DNA from: Streptomyces peucetius
Lineage (GTDB): Bacteria > Actinomycetota > Actinomycetes > Streptomycetales > Streptomycetaceae
NCBI RefSeq assembly: GCF_025854275.1
Contig: NZ_CP107567.1
Coordinates: 1,984,001 to 2,048,000 of the forward strand
Direction: 5' to 3'
Length of the DNA: 64,000 nt
Shown: positions 18,552 through 27,487 of the stretch, piece after piece
Layout: every line of letters begins with the position of its first letter
Position numbering within the stretch: position 1 is the first letter of the stretch
Position numbers and translations under genes: made by a program
The notes under the pieces: generated by a model
What the model saw: only the letters and a program-made list of their open reading frames with translations
Told to the model about the DNA's origin: nothing
Databases searched by the model: none

Positions 18552-19433
18552 ATGGGAATCGGGGTGGGAGACGTGGACGGCCCCTACGGCGCGGCGGTGT
18601 GCGCCTCGGGACTGGGGCTCAAGGGCCCGCGCGGCTGGGCGTTCCGCTCGGTGGACATCGATGCGGAGCCGGGCGCACTCGTCGCGATCGAGGGCCCGTC
18701 CGGCTCCGGGCGCACCTGCCTGCTGCTGACGCTCACCGGACGCATGCGTGCCACCGAGGGCAGCGTCGAGGTCGCGGGCCTGCCGCTGCCCCGCAGAATG
18801 TCCGCGGTGCGCCGGATCAGCGCGCTCGGTCCGGTGGCGGGCGTCAGCGATCTCGATCCGGCGCTGACCGTGGCCGAGCACCTGCGCGAGCGGGCGCTGC
18901 TGCAGCGGCGCTTCGACGGTTCGCTGCGCGCTCTGCTGCGTCCGCGCGCGGAGCGGGCCGCCGCGGCACGGGAGCGGGTCGGGCAGGCCCTCGCCGCCGC
19001 CGGGCTCGACGTCGCGACGCTGCCCAAGCAGGAACGCACCGCTGTGCGCGACCTCGGGCGGCTGGAGGAACTGCGGCTCTCCGTGGCCCTCGCGCTGATC
19101 GGCCGCCCCCGGCTGCTCGCGGTCGACGACGCGGACCTCAAACTTTCCGACGCGGAACGGGCCACGGCCTGGGCCCTGCTGCGTTCGGTCGCCGACAGCG
19201 GCACGACCGTGCTCGCCGTGTGCAGCCAGGCCCCGGAGCAGGCCCTCGTGGTGCCCACCGGTACGGCCACGACGCCCGGAGCCGATGCCGACACCGACAC
19301 TGCCGTCCCGGACGCCGCCCCCGCCACGACCGGGACCAGCACGAGCACCGACACCGGAACCACCACCGACACCGACACCGACACCGACGAGGAGGGACCG
19401 GTCGATGCGAGCACCGAAACTGGCCGCGCTTGA
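18552..19433 (+). CDS. Degenerate ABC-type ATPase
   Basis: The first ~225 of 293 residues look like an ABC ATPase fold, but key positions have drifted. Walker A reads GPSGSGRT, with Arg for the usual Lys. Walker B is RLLAVDDAD, with no catalytic Glu after the Asp. The signature region is LGRLEELRLS rather than LSGGQ. It may be a weak or inactive ATPase. The last ~65 residues are low-complexity Thr/Asp/Ala repeats, encoded by runs of ACCGAC. The end overlaps the next gene by 29 bp, so the membrane protein is the likely partner. Confidence 0.75.
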   Translation: MGIGVGDVDGPYGAAVCASGLGLKGPRGWAFRSVDIDAEPGALVAIEGPSGSGRTCLLLTLTGRMRATEGSVEVAGLPLPRRMSAVRRISALGPVAGVSDLDPALTVAEHLRERALLQRRFDGSLRALLRPRAERAAAARERVGQALAAAGLDVATLPKQERTAVRDLGRLEELRLSVALALIGRPRLLAVDDADLKLSDAERATAWALLRSVADSGTTVLAVCSQAPEQALVVPTGTATTPGADADTDTAVPDAAPATTGTSTSTDTGTTTDTDTDTDEEGPVDASTETGRA

Positions 19434-21492
19434 GCTGAAGCGCTTCGGCCGGGGCAAGCTGCCGGCCGCCGCGATCGTCGCCGTGCTGCTGCTGCCGCTG
19501 CTCTACGGCGCCCTGTACCTGTGGTCGTTCTGGGACCCGTACGGCAGGCTCGACAAGCTTCCTGTCGCCCTCGTCAACGACGACAAGGGCGCCACCGCGG
19601 CAGGCCGGAAGATCTCCGCGGGGGACGAGATCACCGAACGCCTGCGGGGCAGCAAGGTCTTCGAGTGGCACGAGGTCACCGGCGCCGAGGCCCGAGACGG
19701 CGTCGAGAACGGCACGTACTACCTCTCGCTGACCGTGCCGGCGGACTTCAGCCGGCGCATCGCCTCCAGCTCCGGCGACTCCCCCGAGACCGGGGCGCTC
19801 CAGGTCCGCACGAACGACGCGAACAACTACATCGTCGGGCAGATCTCCCGCACGGTCTTCTCCGAGGTGCGCACGGCCGCGTCGACCAATGCCTCCCGGT
19901 CGTTCCTCGACCGGATCTTCATCTCGTTCTCCGACATCCACGACGCGACGGAGAAGGCGGCGAAGGGGGCCGACAAGCTCAAGAACGGTGTCGGTGAGGC
20001 CAAGAAGGGCTCCGAGAACCTCGCGAACGGCCTGAAGGACGCCGAGAGGGGCAGTGACAAGCTCGCCGGGGGCATCAAGACGCTGCACAAGGGCGCCGGT
20101 GAGCTGGAGACCGGGTCCCGTCAGGTGGCCGAAGGCACGCAGGAGTTGACCGACAGGGTGAACGGAGCCGCCGACCGCGCGCGCCCGTACCTCAAGGACA
20201 ACGGCAAGTCGATCGGGGACTCGGCCCGGCTGGTGGCCGACACCTCCCGTGCCGTCCGGCACAACCTGGACCGCCTGGTCGAACGGGCCCCCGCCGCCGC
20301 CGTCCTGGCCCACAGGTCCGCCGACGCGCTGAGCGAGATCCACCGCACCCAGTGCGAGGACGCCCTGATCCCCGACCCCCGGGCCTGCCCGGAGCTGAAG
20401 CGGGCCAAGGTGACCGCGGCCGACGTCGCCACGATCGCGGACGACCTCAACGTGCTGGTGGCAGGCAGCGACGGCGACCTGAAGAAGCTGCAGAAGCAAC
20501 TCGTCGACCTCGAGAAGAAGGCCGACGCCCTCGCGCAGCGCGCCCCGAAGCTGGACGAGGACCTGGAGTACGCGATCGGCAAGATCAACGAGCTCAACGC
20601 CGGTGCCCACAAGGTCGCCAGGGGCGCGGACCGGCTGCACACCGGCCTCACCACCGCCAAGACCGGCTCCACCGACCTGGACACCGGTGTCGGCAAGCTC
20701 AAGAAGGGCGCCGGTGAGCTGGACGGCGGGCTGTTCCGGCTGGCCGACGGGTCGACCGAGCTGGCGGCCGGGCTGGGCGACGGCGTCCACAAGATCCCCG
20801 ACTACGACGAGAAGGAGCGTGACCGCCGCACCGAGGTGATGGCCGACCCGGTGCAGCTGGCGAGCCGGTCGCTGCACTCGGCACCCAACTACGGCACCGG
20901 CTTCGCCCCGTACTTCATCCCGCTCTCCCTCTGGGTGGGCTCCATGGTGGCGTACATGATCATCCAGCCGCTGAACCGCCGGGCGCTGGCCACCGGAGCG
21001 TCCGCGTGGCGGATCGCGCTGGCAGGCCTGCTGCCCGTGGCGTCGCTCGGCCTGCTCCAGGTCGCCGCCCTGATGTCCGTACTGCACTGGGGTCCGGGGC
21101 TCCAGCTGGCGAACGCGGCCGGCACCGTCGGCTTCCTCGCACTCGTCACCTGCTGCTTCGCGGCGATCATCCAGTGGCTCAACGCCCGCTTCGGCGCAGC
21201 CGGCCGGATCCTCGTCCTCGCCGTCCTGATGCTTCAGCTGACGTCGGCGGGCGGCACCTACCCGGTCCAGACGAGCCCGGGCTTCTTCAACGCCGTCCAC
21301 CCGTTCCTGCCGATGACGTACGTCGTCGAGGCGTTGCGCAGGCTCATCACGGGCGGCGGCCTCGGCCCCGTGTGGCAGGCGTGTGCGGTGCTGCTCGCCT
21401 TCACCGCGGGAGCCCTGGCCCTGACCGCGCTGTCCGCACGGCGCAAGCAGGTGTGGACGCTCGACCGGCTCCACCCGGAGCTGAGTCTGTGA
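19405..21492 (+). CDS. YhgE/Pip-type ABC-2-like membrane protein
   Basis: The 695-residue protein has one membrane helix near the N-terminus (residues about 17-40), a long extracytoplasmic region with repeated heptad-like 'KGADKLKNGVGEA' and 'LATGAG'-type stretches, and about five C-terminal membrane helices from residue 495. This layout is that of YhgE/Pip proteins, which include the phage infection protein of lactococci and the anchors of type VII secretion-like systems. The ATG at 19405 follows GAGGAGGGA. Export of a cell-surface or toxic compound is plausible but not shown. Confidence 0.85.
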   Translation: MRAPKLAALELKRFGRGKLPAAAIVAVLLLPLLYGALYLWSFWDPYGRLDKLPVALVNDDKGATAAGRKISAGDEITERLRGSKVFEWHEVTGAEARDGVENGTYYLSLTVPADFSRRIASSSGDSPETGALQVRTNDANNYIVGQISRTVFSEVRTAASTNASRSFLDRIFISFSDIHDATEKAAKGADKLKNGVGEAKKGSENLANGLKDAERGSDKLAGGIKTLHKGAGELETGSRQVAEGTQELTDRVNGAADRARPYLKDNGKSIGDSARLVADTSRAVRHNLDRLVERAPAAAVLAHRSADALSEIHRTQCEDALIPDPRACPELKRAKVTAADVATIADDLNVLVAGSDGDLKKLQKQLVDLEKKADALAQRAPKLDEDLEYAIGKINELNAGAHKVARGADRLHTGLTTAKTGSTDLDTGVGKLKKGAGELDGGLFRLADGSTELAAGLGDGVHKIPDYDEKERDRRTEVMADPVQLASRSLHSAPNYGTGFAPYFIPLSLWVGSMVAYMIIQPLNRRALATGASAWRIALAGLLPVASLGLLQVAALMSVLHWGPGLQLANAAGTVGFLALVTCCFAAIIQWLNARFGAAGRILVLAVLMLQLTSAGGTYPVQTSPGFFNAVHPFLPMTYVVEALRRLITGGGLGPVWQACAVLLAFTAGALALTALSARRKQVWTLDRLHPELSL

Positions 21493-22136
21493 AGGCCGCC
21501 GGACCTGTGAGAATCGACGGCATGGACAGCAGCAGCACCAGACGCCGGGCGACCCGCGCCAAGCTCTACGAGGCGGCCGTCACGCTCATCGCGGAGCAGG
21601 GGTTCTCGGCCACGACGGTCGACGAGATCGCCGAGCGTGCCGGGGTCGCCAAGGGCACGGTGTACTACAACTTCAAGAGCAAGACCGAGCTCTTCGAGGA
21701 GCTGCTGCGCTTCGGCGTCGGTCTCCTCACCGCCTCGCTGCAGGAGGCCGCCGACCGTACGGCGGGCCGCGGCGGCACCAAGGTCGAGGCGCTGGACGAG
21801 ATGATCAGGGCCGGTCTGGTCTTCATCGACCGCTACCCGGCCTTCACCCAGCTGTACGTCGCCGAGCTGTGGCGCACCAACCGCGCCTGGCAGTCCACGC
21901 TTCTCGTGGTGCGCCAGGAGGCGGTGGCCGTCGTGGAGACGGTGTTGCGGGAGGGTGTGGAGGCGGGTGAGCTGAGCGAGGACATCGACATCCCGCTCAC
22001 GGCCGCCGCGCTCGTCGGGATGGTGCTGGTGGCGGCGCTGGACTGGCAGGCGTTCCAGCGGGAGCGGTCGCTGGACGACGTGCACGGGGCGCTGTCGCTG
22101 CTGCTGCACGGCCGGGTCAGCGGCCGCCGGGACTGA
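21489..22136 (+). CDS. TetR-family repressor of its own operon
   Basis: The N-terminal helix-turn-helix reads IAEQGFSATTVDEIAERAGVAKGTVYYNFKSK, the TetR DNA-binding pattern (in two parts: residues about 31-50 and 51-62). The C-terminal domain should bind a ligand. The GTG at 21489 overlaps the YhgE stop in GTGA, implying coupling; the ATG at 21522 is the alternative start. Likely target is the palindrome at 18507-18537 upstream of the same operon. The ligand is unknown. Confidence 0.9.
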   Translation: MKAAGPVRIDGMDSSSTRRRATRAKLYEAAVTLIAEQGFSATTVDEIAERAGVAKGTVYYNFKSKTELFEELLRFGVGLLTASLQEAADRTAGRGGTKVEALDEMIRAGLVFIDRYPAFTQLYVAELWRTNRAWQSTLLVVRQEAVAVVETVLREGVEAGELSEDIDIPLTAAALVGMVLVAALDWQAFQRERSLDDVHGALSLLLHGRVSGRRD

Positions 22137-22497
22137 CGTCCCTTCCCCGCCGGGGCCGGGTGCACGGAACGCCGGACGGGCTGGATCTCCAGCCCGCCCG
22201 GCGTCTCCCGTTCCCCGTTCCCCGTACCCCCGTGGTGCGAAGAGCCCGGTCCCCCGTTGTCCCCCGTGGTCATGGGCCCTCCGTACCGCAACCCCCGTTC
22301 CGTCAGGGGAGCCGCGCCGTTCCGCCGCCCCGTGCCGGCGGTGCCGGCGCCGCGCCCCTTCCGTGGTCCCCACTCTTCCGTCCGGACGGGCCGGACCCCA
22401 TCCGCGCGCGTACTCATCTCGGCGCCTAGGTACGGATACTCAGCTCTCCGTGCTGATCCTCACCCGCCGGGGCACGGGACTGGTTACGATCACGTCC
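22137..22497. other. Intergenic stretch, TetR gene to DUF4126 gene
   Basis: This 361-bp stretch holds the terminator at 22169-22204, a C-rich tract with scattered CCCCCGT runs (about 22205-22330), and the promoter end at 22485-22490. An open frame across 22160-22429 has the composition of non-coding high-GC sequence and no ribosome site. Confidence 0.5.
22169..22204 (+). terminator. Terminator of the ABC/YhgE/TetR operon
   Basis: The stem pairs ACGCCGG with CCGGCGT and CGGGCTGG with CCAGCCCG, interrupted by one A-C mismatch, around an ATCT loop. It begins 32 bp after the TetR stop. Confidence 0.7.
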
Positions 22498-23097
22498 GTG
22501 TCCGTACTCCCTCTCGTCTTCACCAGCGGCTGGGCCAGCGGGATCAACGCCTATGCGGTGATCCTGCTGTTCGGTGTCTTCGGCGCGACCGGCGTGTCCG
22601 ACCAAGTGCCCGAGTCGCTGCAGCGCACCGATGTCCTGATCGTGGCCGGTGTGCTCTTCCTGTGCGAGGCGGTGGCGGACAAGATCCCGTACGTCGACTC
22701 GATATGGGACTCGGTCCACACGGTGATCCGGCCCGTGGCCGGCGCCGCGGTCGCCGCGCTGCTGGCGGGGCAGAGCGGGTCCCTGCCCGAGATCGCGGCC
22801 GGCGCCGTGGGCGGCTCCACCGCGCTGCTCAGTCATCTGGTCAAGGCGGGCACCCGCATGGCCGTCAACACCTCGCCCGAGCCGTTCAGCAACATCGGCG
22901 TGAGCCTGGCGGAGGACCTGGGCGTCGCCGGGATCATCTCCTTCGCGGTCTTCAACCCGGTGGCCGCCGCGGTGATCGCGGGCTCGCTGCTCGTGCTGGG
23001 CATCGTCACGGTGGTCTTCCTCGCCGCCAGGATCCGGCGCTTTCTGCGGCGCAGGGCGCGGCGCCGGGAGGAGAGGCGCCTGGCGAGGGCGGCATGA
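22498..23097 (+). CDS. DUF4126 membrane protein
   Basis: The 199-residue protein begins VSVLPLVFTSGWASGINAYA, as DUF4126 proteins do, and has about five hydrophobic helices and an Arg-rich C-terminal tail. Function is unknown. The GTG at 22498 is preferred because TACGAT (22485-22490) sits 7 nt before it, as in leaderless genes; a longer frame to 22363 would extend through that box. Confidence 0.85.
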   Translation: MSVLPLVFTSGWASGINAYAVILLFGVFGATGVSDQVPESLQRTDVLIVAGVLFLCEAVADKIPYVDSIWDSVHTVIRPVAGAAVAALLAGQSGSLPEIAAGAVGGSTALLSHLVKAGTRMAVNTSPEPFSNIGVSLAEDLGVAGIISFAVFNPVAAAVIAGSLLVLGIVTVVFLAARIRRFLRRRARRREERRLARAA

Positions 23098-23169
23098 CGA
23101 GTCCGCCCCGGCCACGGGCCCACCGCCCCGGGCCGTGGCCCGCCGGGCCCGGGTAATAAAGTCACGGAC

Positions 23170-24666
23170 ATGGCACGGATTGCGGTGATCGGCGCCGGGA
23201 TGGGCGCCATGGCGACTGCCGCCCGGCTGGCCGTGGCAGGCCACCGGGTGACGGTGTACGAGCGTGCGTCCACGCACGGCGGCTCGGTGGGCCGCTTCGA
23301 GCGGGACGGCTTCGCCTTCGACACCGGCCCCGGTCTGCTGCATCTCCCGGCGGTCTGGCGCGACCTGTTCGTCAAGACCGGCAAGGAGCCCCTGGAGCGG
23401 TGCGTCGAGCTGACGCAGGTGGATCCGGCGAGCCGGCACGTCTTCGCCGACGGGACGGACGTCCGGCTGCCCAACGTGTCGCGGGCCGGCATCCTTTCGT
23501 CCCTGGAGGCGGCGCTCGGGCCCGGATCGGGCGAACGCTGGGGCAGTTTCCTCGGCCGCGCCCGGGACGCCTGGGAACGTTCGCGCCGCCCGCTGCTCGA
23601 GGAGCCGCTGCCCGCGGACACCTCCCCTTTCTCGAAGGACCCCTATCCGGCGCTCCGGCAGGGCCTGTTGCGGCGGCCGGCCCGCACACTCGGCGAGATC
23701 GGCACCCGCGAACTGCGCGACCCGCGCCTCGCCGCACTGCTCGGCAGCCATGCCACGGCGTACGGGCTGGACCCGCGCACGGCGCCCGCCGCCGCCGCGG
23801 TGCTGCCCTACATGGAGCAGACCTTCGGCTCCTGGTACGTGAAGGGCGGTCTGCGCGCCCTCGCCGACGCGGTGCACGAGCGGTGCCTGGCCAGGAAGGT
23901 GGAGTTCGTCCTCGGCACCGCCGTGACGCGTGTGCTGGAGAAGGACGGCCGCGCGGTGGGCCTGGAACTGGACCGCGGCGGGCCGGTGGAGGCGGACATC
24001 GTGGTGTCCGGTGCCCCGGTGCCTTCCCTGTTCGAGAACCGTGTCGTCTCAGGGGACCGGCCCGCCGAGTGGCCGCGCCGCCGGACGGGCGGGCGGACGG
24101 CACGGCTGACGGTCCATCTGGCGCTGCGCGGCGGCCGGCCGGCCGACGCCGTGCACCGCACCGTGGTGCACGCCCCGGACCCGGCGGCCGAGTGGGACGC
24201 GATCGACGCCGGCACGACCGGCCCGCGCCCGACCGTGGTCGTCATGCGGCCCGACGACCCGCTGTTGCGGCCCGACGACGACCACGAGACCGTCACGCTG
24301 ACGGCCACCGTGCCGGCCGCTCTGAGCGGCGGACGGACCTGGGCAGAGGCGGCCGGAGCGGCGGCGGACCGGATGGTGGAGGCGGCACAGGCCGCGGTGC
24401 CGGGCCTGCGCGAGCGAATCCTGTGGCGTGAGGTGCGCACTCCTGACGACATCCGCCGGGACACCGCCTGCGCGGCGGTCCCCGCCCCGGCTCTCGCCGG
24501 GGGGTCGGGCGCGTTCCTTCCGGTGCCCAGCACCGGGCCGCTGTCCGGTCTGTACTTCGCCGGCGGCTGGGCGCACCCCGGCGGCGGGCTGGCGCACGCG
24601 GGCATGTCCGGGGCGCTGGTGGCCGGACTGATCGTGGAGGGTGCGGACTTCCGCGGCTCCCGTTGA
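23170..24666 (+). CDS. CrtI-like FAD-dependent oxidoreductase
   Basis: The 498-residue protein starts with a dinucleotide-binding motif (VIGAGMGAMATAARLAVAG) and the E of VYERA, and has the C-terminal FAD motif GLYFAGGWAHPGGGLAHAGM. This is the layout of phytoene desaturase and related NAD(P)/FAD amine oxidoreductases. No phytoene synthase or other carotenoid gene is near, so the substrate is open. TAAAGT (23157-23162) lies 7 nt before the ATG, suggesting a leaderless message. Confidence 0.85.
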   Translation: MARIAVIGAGMGAMATAARLAVAGHRVTVYERASTHGGSVGRFERDGFAFDTGPGLLHLPAVWRDLFVKTGKEPLERCVELTQVDPASRHVFADGTDVRLPNVSRAGILSSLEAALGPGSGERWGSFLGRARDAWERSRRPLLEEPLPADTSPFSKDPYPALRQGLLRRPARTLGEIGTRELRDPRLAALLGSHATAYGLDPRTAPAAAAVLPYMEQTFGSWYVKGGLRALADAVHERCLARKVEFVLGTAVTRVLEKDGRAVGLELDRGGPVEADIVVSGAPVPSLFENRVVSGDRPAEWPRRRTGGRTARLTVHLALRGGRPADAVHRTVVHAPDPAAEWDAIDAGTTGPRPTVVVMRPDDPLLRPDDDHETVTLTATVPAALSGGRTWAEAAGAAADRMVEAAQAAVPGLRERILWREVRTPDDIRRDTACAAVPAPALAGGSGAFLPVPSTGPLSGLYFAGGWAHPGGGLAHAGMSGALVAGLIVEGADFRGSR

Positions 24667-24673
24667 GCGGCAC

Positions 24674-24694
24674 GCGGCCGCCTCGGGCGGCCGC
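24674..24694. terminator. Hairpin between convergent genes
   Basis: GCGGCCGC repeats around a CTCGG loop to give an 8-bp stem, extended by outer GCGGC and GCCGC arms. It follows the CrtI-like stop by 7 bp and precedes the convergent Tyr/Gln-rich gene's stop. Confidence 0.55.
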
Positions 24695-24720
24695 GCCGCC
24701 CAACAGCGGTACCGCTGCCG

Positions 24721-25584
24721 CTAGTAGCGGTACTGCTGCTGCTCGTTGTAGCCGGAGTCGTAGTAGGCGGAGGGCTGTTCCTGGTCGCTCTCACGCTGCT
24801 GCGGCACCCATACTCCGCCGGGCGGGGTCTCGCTGTAGCCGTCCTGCTGCCCGTACGCGGCGGCGTACTGCTGCTGTTGCTGCTGGTCGCCGTAGCCGGC
24901 GCCGTAGGGGTCGTAGGTGCTGTACTGCTGACCGCCCACGTACGGATCGGAGTAGGTGGCGTACTGCTGGGTGCTGCCGTAGTCGTACTGGCCGGCGTAG
25001 GTCGGCTGCTCCGCGGGCTGCTCGGGGGAGTGGTCGGCGTACGCGTCGTAGGCGTCGTAACCCGCGGCGTACGGCATGTGGCCGGTGTCCTGCCCCTCGG
25101 GCGTGTCGTGCTGCGGCTCGTCCTGGTGGGCGGCGTAGGCCGCCGGGGTGTAGACGCCGTACTGGCCGGTGTCGTCCGGCATCGGCTGGGGCTCGTAGAC
25201 GTCGGGGGCCGCTGCGGGGGGCGCCGGAACCTGTTCGGGCGTGTCGTAGGAGATGTCGGTGACCTCGAGCGTGGGCTCCTGGTTCGCCTCCGGGGCGGCG
25301 CCGGACCGGCGCCGCCTGCTCACGCCGGGGCTGCCGCCCAGTGCCCAGCCGGTGGAGAAGCCGCGCCGGAAGGAGAGCGTCACATAAGTCTGGCCGACGG
25401 CGAACGCCATGGCGCCGACGGCGATCACCGGCACGGAGGGCAGCAGCACGCCTATGACGACGCCGAGGAAGCCGCAGAAGGCGAGCACCCGCCAGCGCAG
25501 GCGTGCCTTGTACTGCAGCAGCACCTCACCGAGCAGCCACAGCGCGACGATGCCGAACGCGATGTAGAGGACCGTCCAGCCCAT
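24721..25584 (-). CDS. Membrane protein with Tyr/Gln-rich C-terminus
   Basis: The 287-residue protein starts with two or three membrane helices (residues about 3-20, 30-50 and 52-68), then a short basic stretch, then ~200 residues without hydrophobic segments. The last ~125 residues carry about 22 Tyr and many Gln, Gly, Asp and Ser, including a run of six Gln; this is like prion-like or phase-separating domains. No known domain was recognised. The ATG at 25584 has a weak ribosome site (GGGGCGGAC). It lies 51 bp downstream of metF and may be co-transcribed. Confidence 0.8.
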   Translation of the reverse strand: MGWTVLYIAFGIVALWLLGEVLLQYKARLRWRVLAFCGFLGVVIGVLLPSVPVIAVGAMAFAVGQTYVTLSFRRGFSTGWALGGSPGVSRRRRSGAAPEANQEPTLEVTDISYDTPEQVPAPPAAAPDVYEPQPMPDDTGQYGVYTPAAYAAHQDEPQHDTPEGQDTGHMPYAAGYDAYDAYADHSPEQPAEQPTYAGQYDYGSTQQYATYSDPYVGGQQYSTYDPYGAGYGDQQQQQQYAAAYGQQDGYSETPPGGVWVPQQRESDQEQPSAYYDSGYNEQQQYRY

Positions 25585-25635
25585 GTCCGCCCCTATCCTG
25601 CGGCCGCCGGCCCCGGGGCGGGGCGGTACGACCGG

Positions 25636-26553
25636 TCACGACTGCTCGTGCAGTCCGAGATTCTCGTAGATTTCGAGCGTCGCGGTGGAGTTGTTGAGCG
25701 TGATGAAGTGCAGCCCTGGAACACCCTCGGCAAGCAGCCTCGCGCAGAACTCCGTCGCGAACTCGATGCCAATGGAGCGTACAGCGGCGGGGTCGTCCTT
25801 GACCGCGAGGATCCGCTGTTTCAGCTCGGCCGGGAAGTGCGCGTTGCTGAGAGTGGCGAACCGTTCGATCTGTCTGACGCTGGTGACGGGCATGATCTCG
25901 GGGATGATCGGGGTTTCGCAACCCGCTGCACCGACCCGGTCGCGAAGGCGCAGATAGTCCTCGGGCCGGAAGAACATCTGCGTGATCGCGTAGTCGGCGC
26001 CGGCGCGGCACTTGTCCACGAAGTGCCGGATGTCCTCGTCCCACTCCGTCGAGCGCGGGTGCATCTCGGGGAACGCCGCCACACCCACACAGAAGTCGCC
26101 GGACTCCTTGATGAGCCGGACGAGGTCGGCCGCGTACCGCACTCCCTCGGGGTGCTCGACCCACTCGCCCATCGGGTCGCCGGGCGGGTCGCCCCGGACG
26201 GCGAGGATGTTACGGATGCCCGCGTCCGCGTACTGGCCGATCATGTTGCGCAGCTCGGCGACGGAGTGGTTCACCGCGGTGAGGTGGGCGACGGGTGTGA
26301 GGGTGGTGTCCGCGGCGATCTGCTGGGTCGCCTTGACGGTGCCGGCGCGGGTGGAGCCACCGGCGCCATAGGTCACGGAGACGAAGTTGGGAGCGACCGC
26401 TTCGACCCTGCGCAGCGCGTTCCACAGGTTCCGCTCGCCCTTTTCGGTCTTGGGCGCCCAGAACTCGAACGAGTACGACGTCTTGCCCGTCGCAAGCAGG
26501 TCGCGCACCGTCCGTGCGCGATCCGTTCTGGTGGAAGCAGTACCGAGGGCCAT
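25636..26553 (-). CDS. metF: Methylenetetrahydrofolate reductase MetF
   Basis: MetF reduces 5,10-methylene-THF to 5-methyl-THF for methionine synthesis, using FAD. The 305-residue protein has the family's barrel motifs: [56 protein letters not shown] and [15 protein letters not shown] (26560-26565, minus) lies 6 nt before the ATG, so the message is probably leaderless. Three TGTCCA/TGGACA half-sites lie upstream at 26614-26641. Confidence 0.95.
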   Translation of the reverse strand: MALGTASTRTDRARTVRDLLATGKTSYSFEFWAPKTEKGERNLWNALRRVEAVAPNFVSVTYGAGGSTRAGTVKATQQIAADTTLTPVAHLTAVNHSVAELRNMIGQYADAGIRNILAVRGDPPGDPMGEWVEHPEGVRYAADLVRLIKESGDFCVGVAAFPEMHPRSTEWDEDIRHFVDKCRAGADYAITQMFFRPEDYLRLRDRVGAAGCETPIIPEIMPVTSVRQIERFATLSNAHFPAELKQRILAVKDDPAAVRSIGIEFATEFCARLLAEGVPGLHFITLNNSTATLEIYENLGLHEQS

Positions 26554-26613
26554 ACGGGCAGGTTAGCCAGATGGAGGGGGTCCCCCAACCAGATCGGGGA
26601 AAAATGTCGCCTT

Positions 26614-26641
26614 TGTCCATCTCTTGTCCATGCCTTGGACA
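26614..26641. promoter_or_regulatory. Three 11-bp-spaced half-sites upstream of metF
   Basis: TGTCCA occurs at 26614-26619 and 26625-26630, and its complement TGGACA at 26636-26641, all at exact 11-bp steps. They lie about 60-90 bp upstream of the metF start, where an activator would bind on one face of the helix. The binding protein is unknown. Confidence 0.45.
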
Positions 26642-26753
26642 GAAAACGGACGATCAGCACGGCATGATCACCACCGCCACCACCGGACCTCCGGGGCCAC
26701 GCGACACCCGGGACCACGGGACACCCGGGGCCGCCGCCGGCTTCAGGGGGACG

Positions 26754-27401
26754 TCAGAGCCTGCCCCTGATCCGCTTCGCCAGGCCGGCCGAGGCCGACG
26801 CCGGGTCGTCCGCCTCGGTGATCGCCCGTACGACGACGACCCTGCGTGCACCGGCGTCCAGCACCTCGTCCAGATTGCCCGCGTCGATACCGCCGATGGC
26901 GAACCAGGGCCGCTCAGCACCCAGGCCTGCCGCGTACCGCACCAGACCGAGGCCGGGAGCGTGGCGGCCGGGCTTGGTGGGGGTGGGCCAGCAGGGACCG
27001 GTGCAGTAGTAGTCCACGCCCGGCTCGACCGAGGCGGCCGCCGCCTCGGACTCGGAGTGCGTCGAACGGCCGATCAGCACGCCGTCGCCGAGGATCGCCC
27101 GCGCGGCGGGCACCGGCAGGTCGCCCTGCCCCAGGTGCAGCACGCCGGCGCCGATGGCGTGCGCCACGTCGGCGCGGTCGTTCACCGCGAGCAGCTTGCC
27201 GTGCCTGCGGCAGGCGTCGGCGAAGACCTGGAGGTGTTCCAGCTCCTCACCGGCTTCCATGCCCTTTTCGCGCAGTTGCACGATGTCGACCCCGGACGTC
27301 AGCACGGCGTCGAGGAACTCGGGAAGGTCACCCTGCCGCTTGCGGGCGTCCGTGCACAGATAGAGCCGGGCGTCGGACAGCAGCGCGCGAGCCGTGGCCA
27401 T
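26754..27401 (-). CDS. thiE: Thiamine phosphate synthase ThiE
   Basis: ThiE joins the pyrimidine and thiazole halves of thiamine. The 215 residues show the family motifs [37 protein letters not shown] (diphosphate binding), [16 protein letters not shown] and AIGGIDAGN. It is encoded near thiO-thiS-thiG but on the other strand, so it is a separate unit. No TPP riboswitch was seen before it. A strong hairpin (27422-27468) closes the gene upstream. Confidence 0.96.
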   Translation of the reverse strand: MATARALLSDARLYLCTDARKRQGDLPEFLDAVLTSGVDIVQLREKGMEAGEELEHLQVFADACRRHGKLLAVNDRADVAHAIGAGVLHLGQGDLPVPAARAILGDGVLIGRSTHSESEAAAASVEPGVDYYCTGPCWPTPTKPGRHAPGLGLVRYAAGLGAERPWFAIGGIDAGNLDEVLDAGARRVVVVRAITEADDPASASAGLAKRIRGRL

Positions 27402-27421
27402 GAGGTGAATCCCCCCGTCGG

Positions 27422-27468
27422 GCGGCCGGATGCACGGGCCGGGCGGCCCGGCCCGTGCATCCGGCCGC
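27422..27468 (-). terminator. 21-bp hairpin after the Rv2175c-like gene
   Basis: A perfect 21-bp stem (27422-27442 with 27448-27468) closes on a GCGGC loop, 20 bp after the Rv2175c-like stop and 21 bp before the thiE start. It should end transcription of the former; there is no U run. Confidence 0.7.
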
Positions 27469-27487
27469 GATGATGTTTTCCGATGTG

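Noticed and set aside
19138..21474. Long open frame (778 codons) opposite the YhgE/Pip gene
   Set aside because: Shadow of the membrane protein gene; no domain or ribosome site.
22160..22429. Possible small gene after the TetR terminator
   Set aside because: Pro/Arg-rich frame with no start site and no conserved motif; overlaps the terminator.
23170..24666. Carotenoid gene cluster
   Set aside because: Only a CrtI-like oxidoreductase is present; no phytoene synthase or cyclase nearby, so the substrate is left open.
27402..27487. TPP riboswitch in front of thiE
   Set aside because: The region is filled by a 21-bp hairpin and lacks the aptamer blocks GGGCTGAGA and GAACCTGAT.
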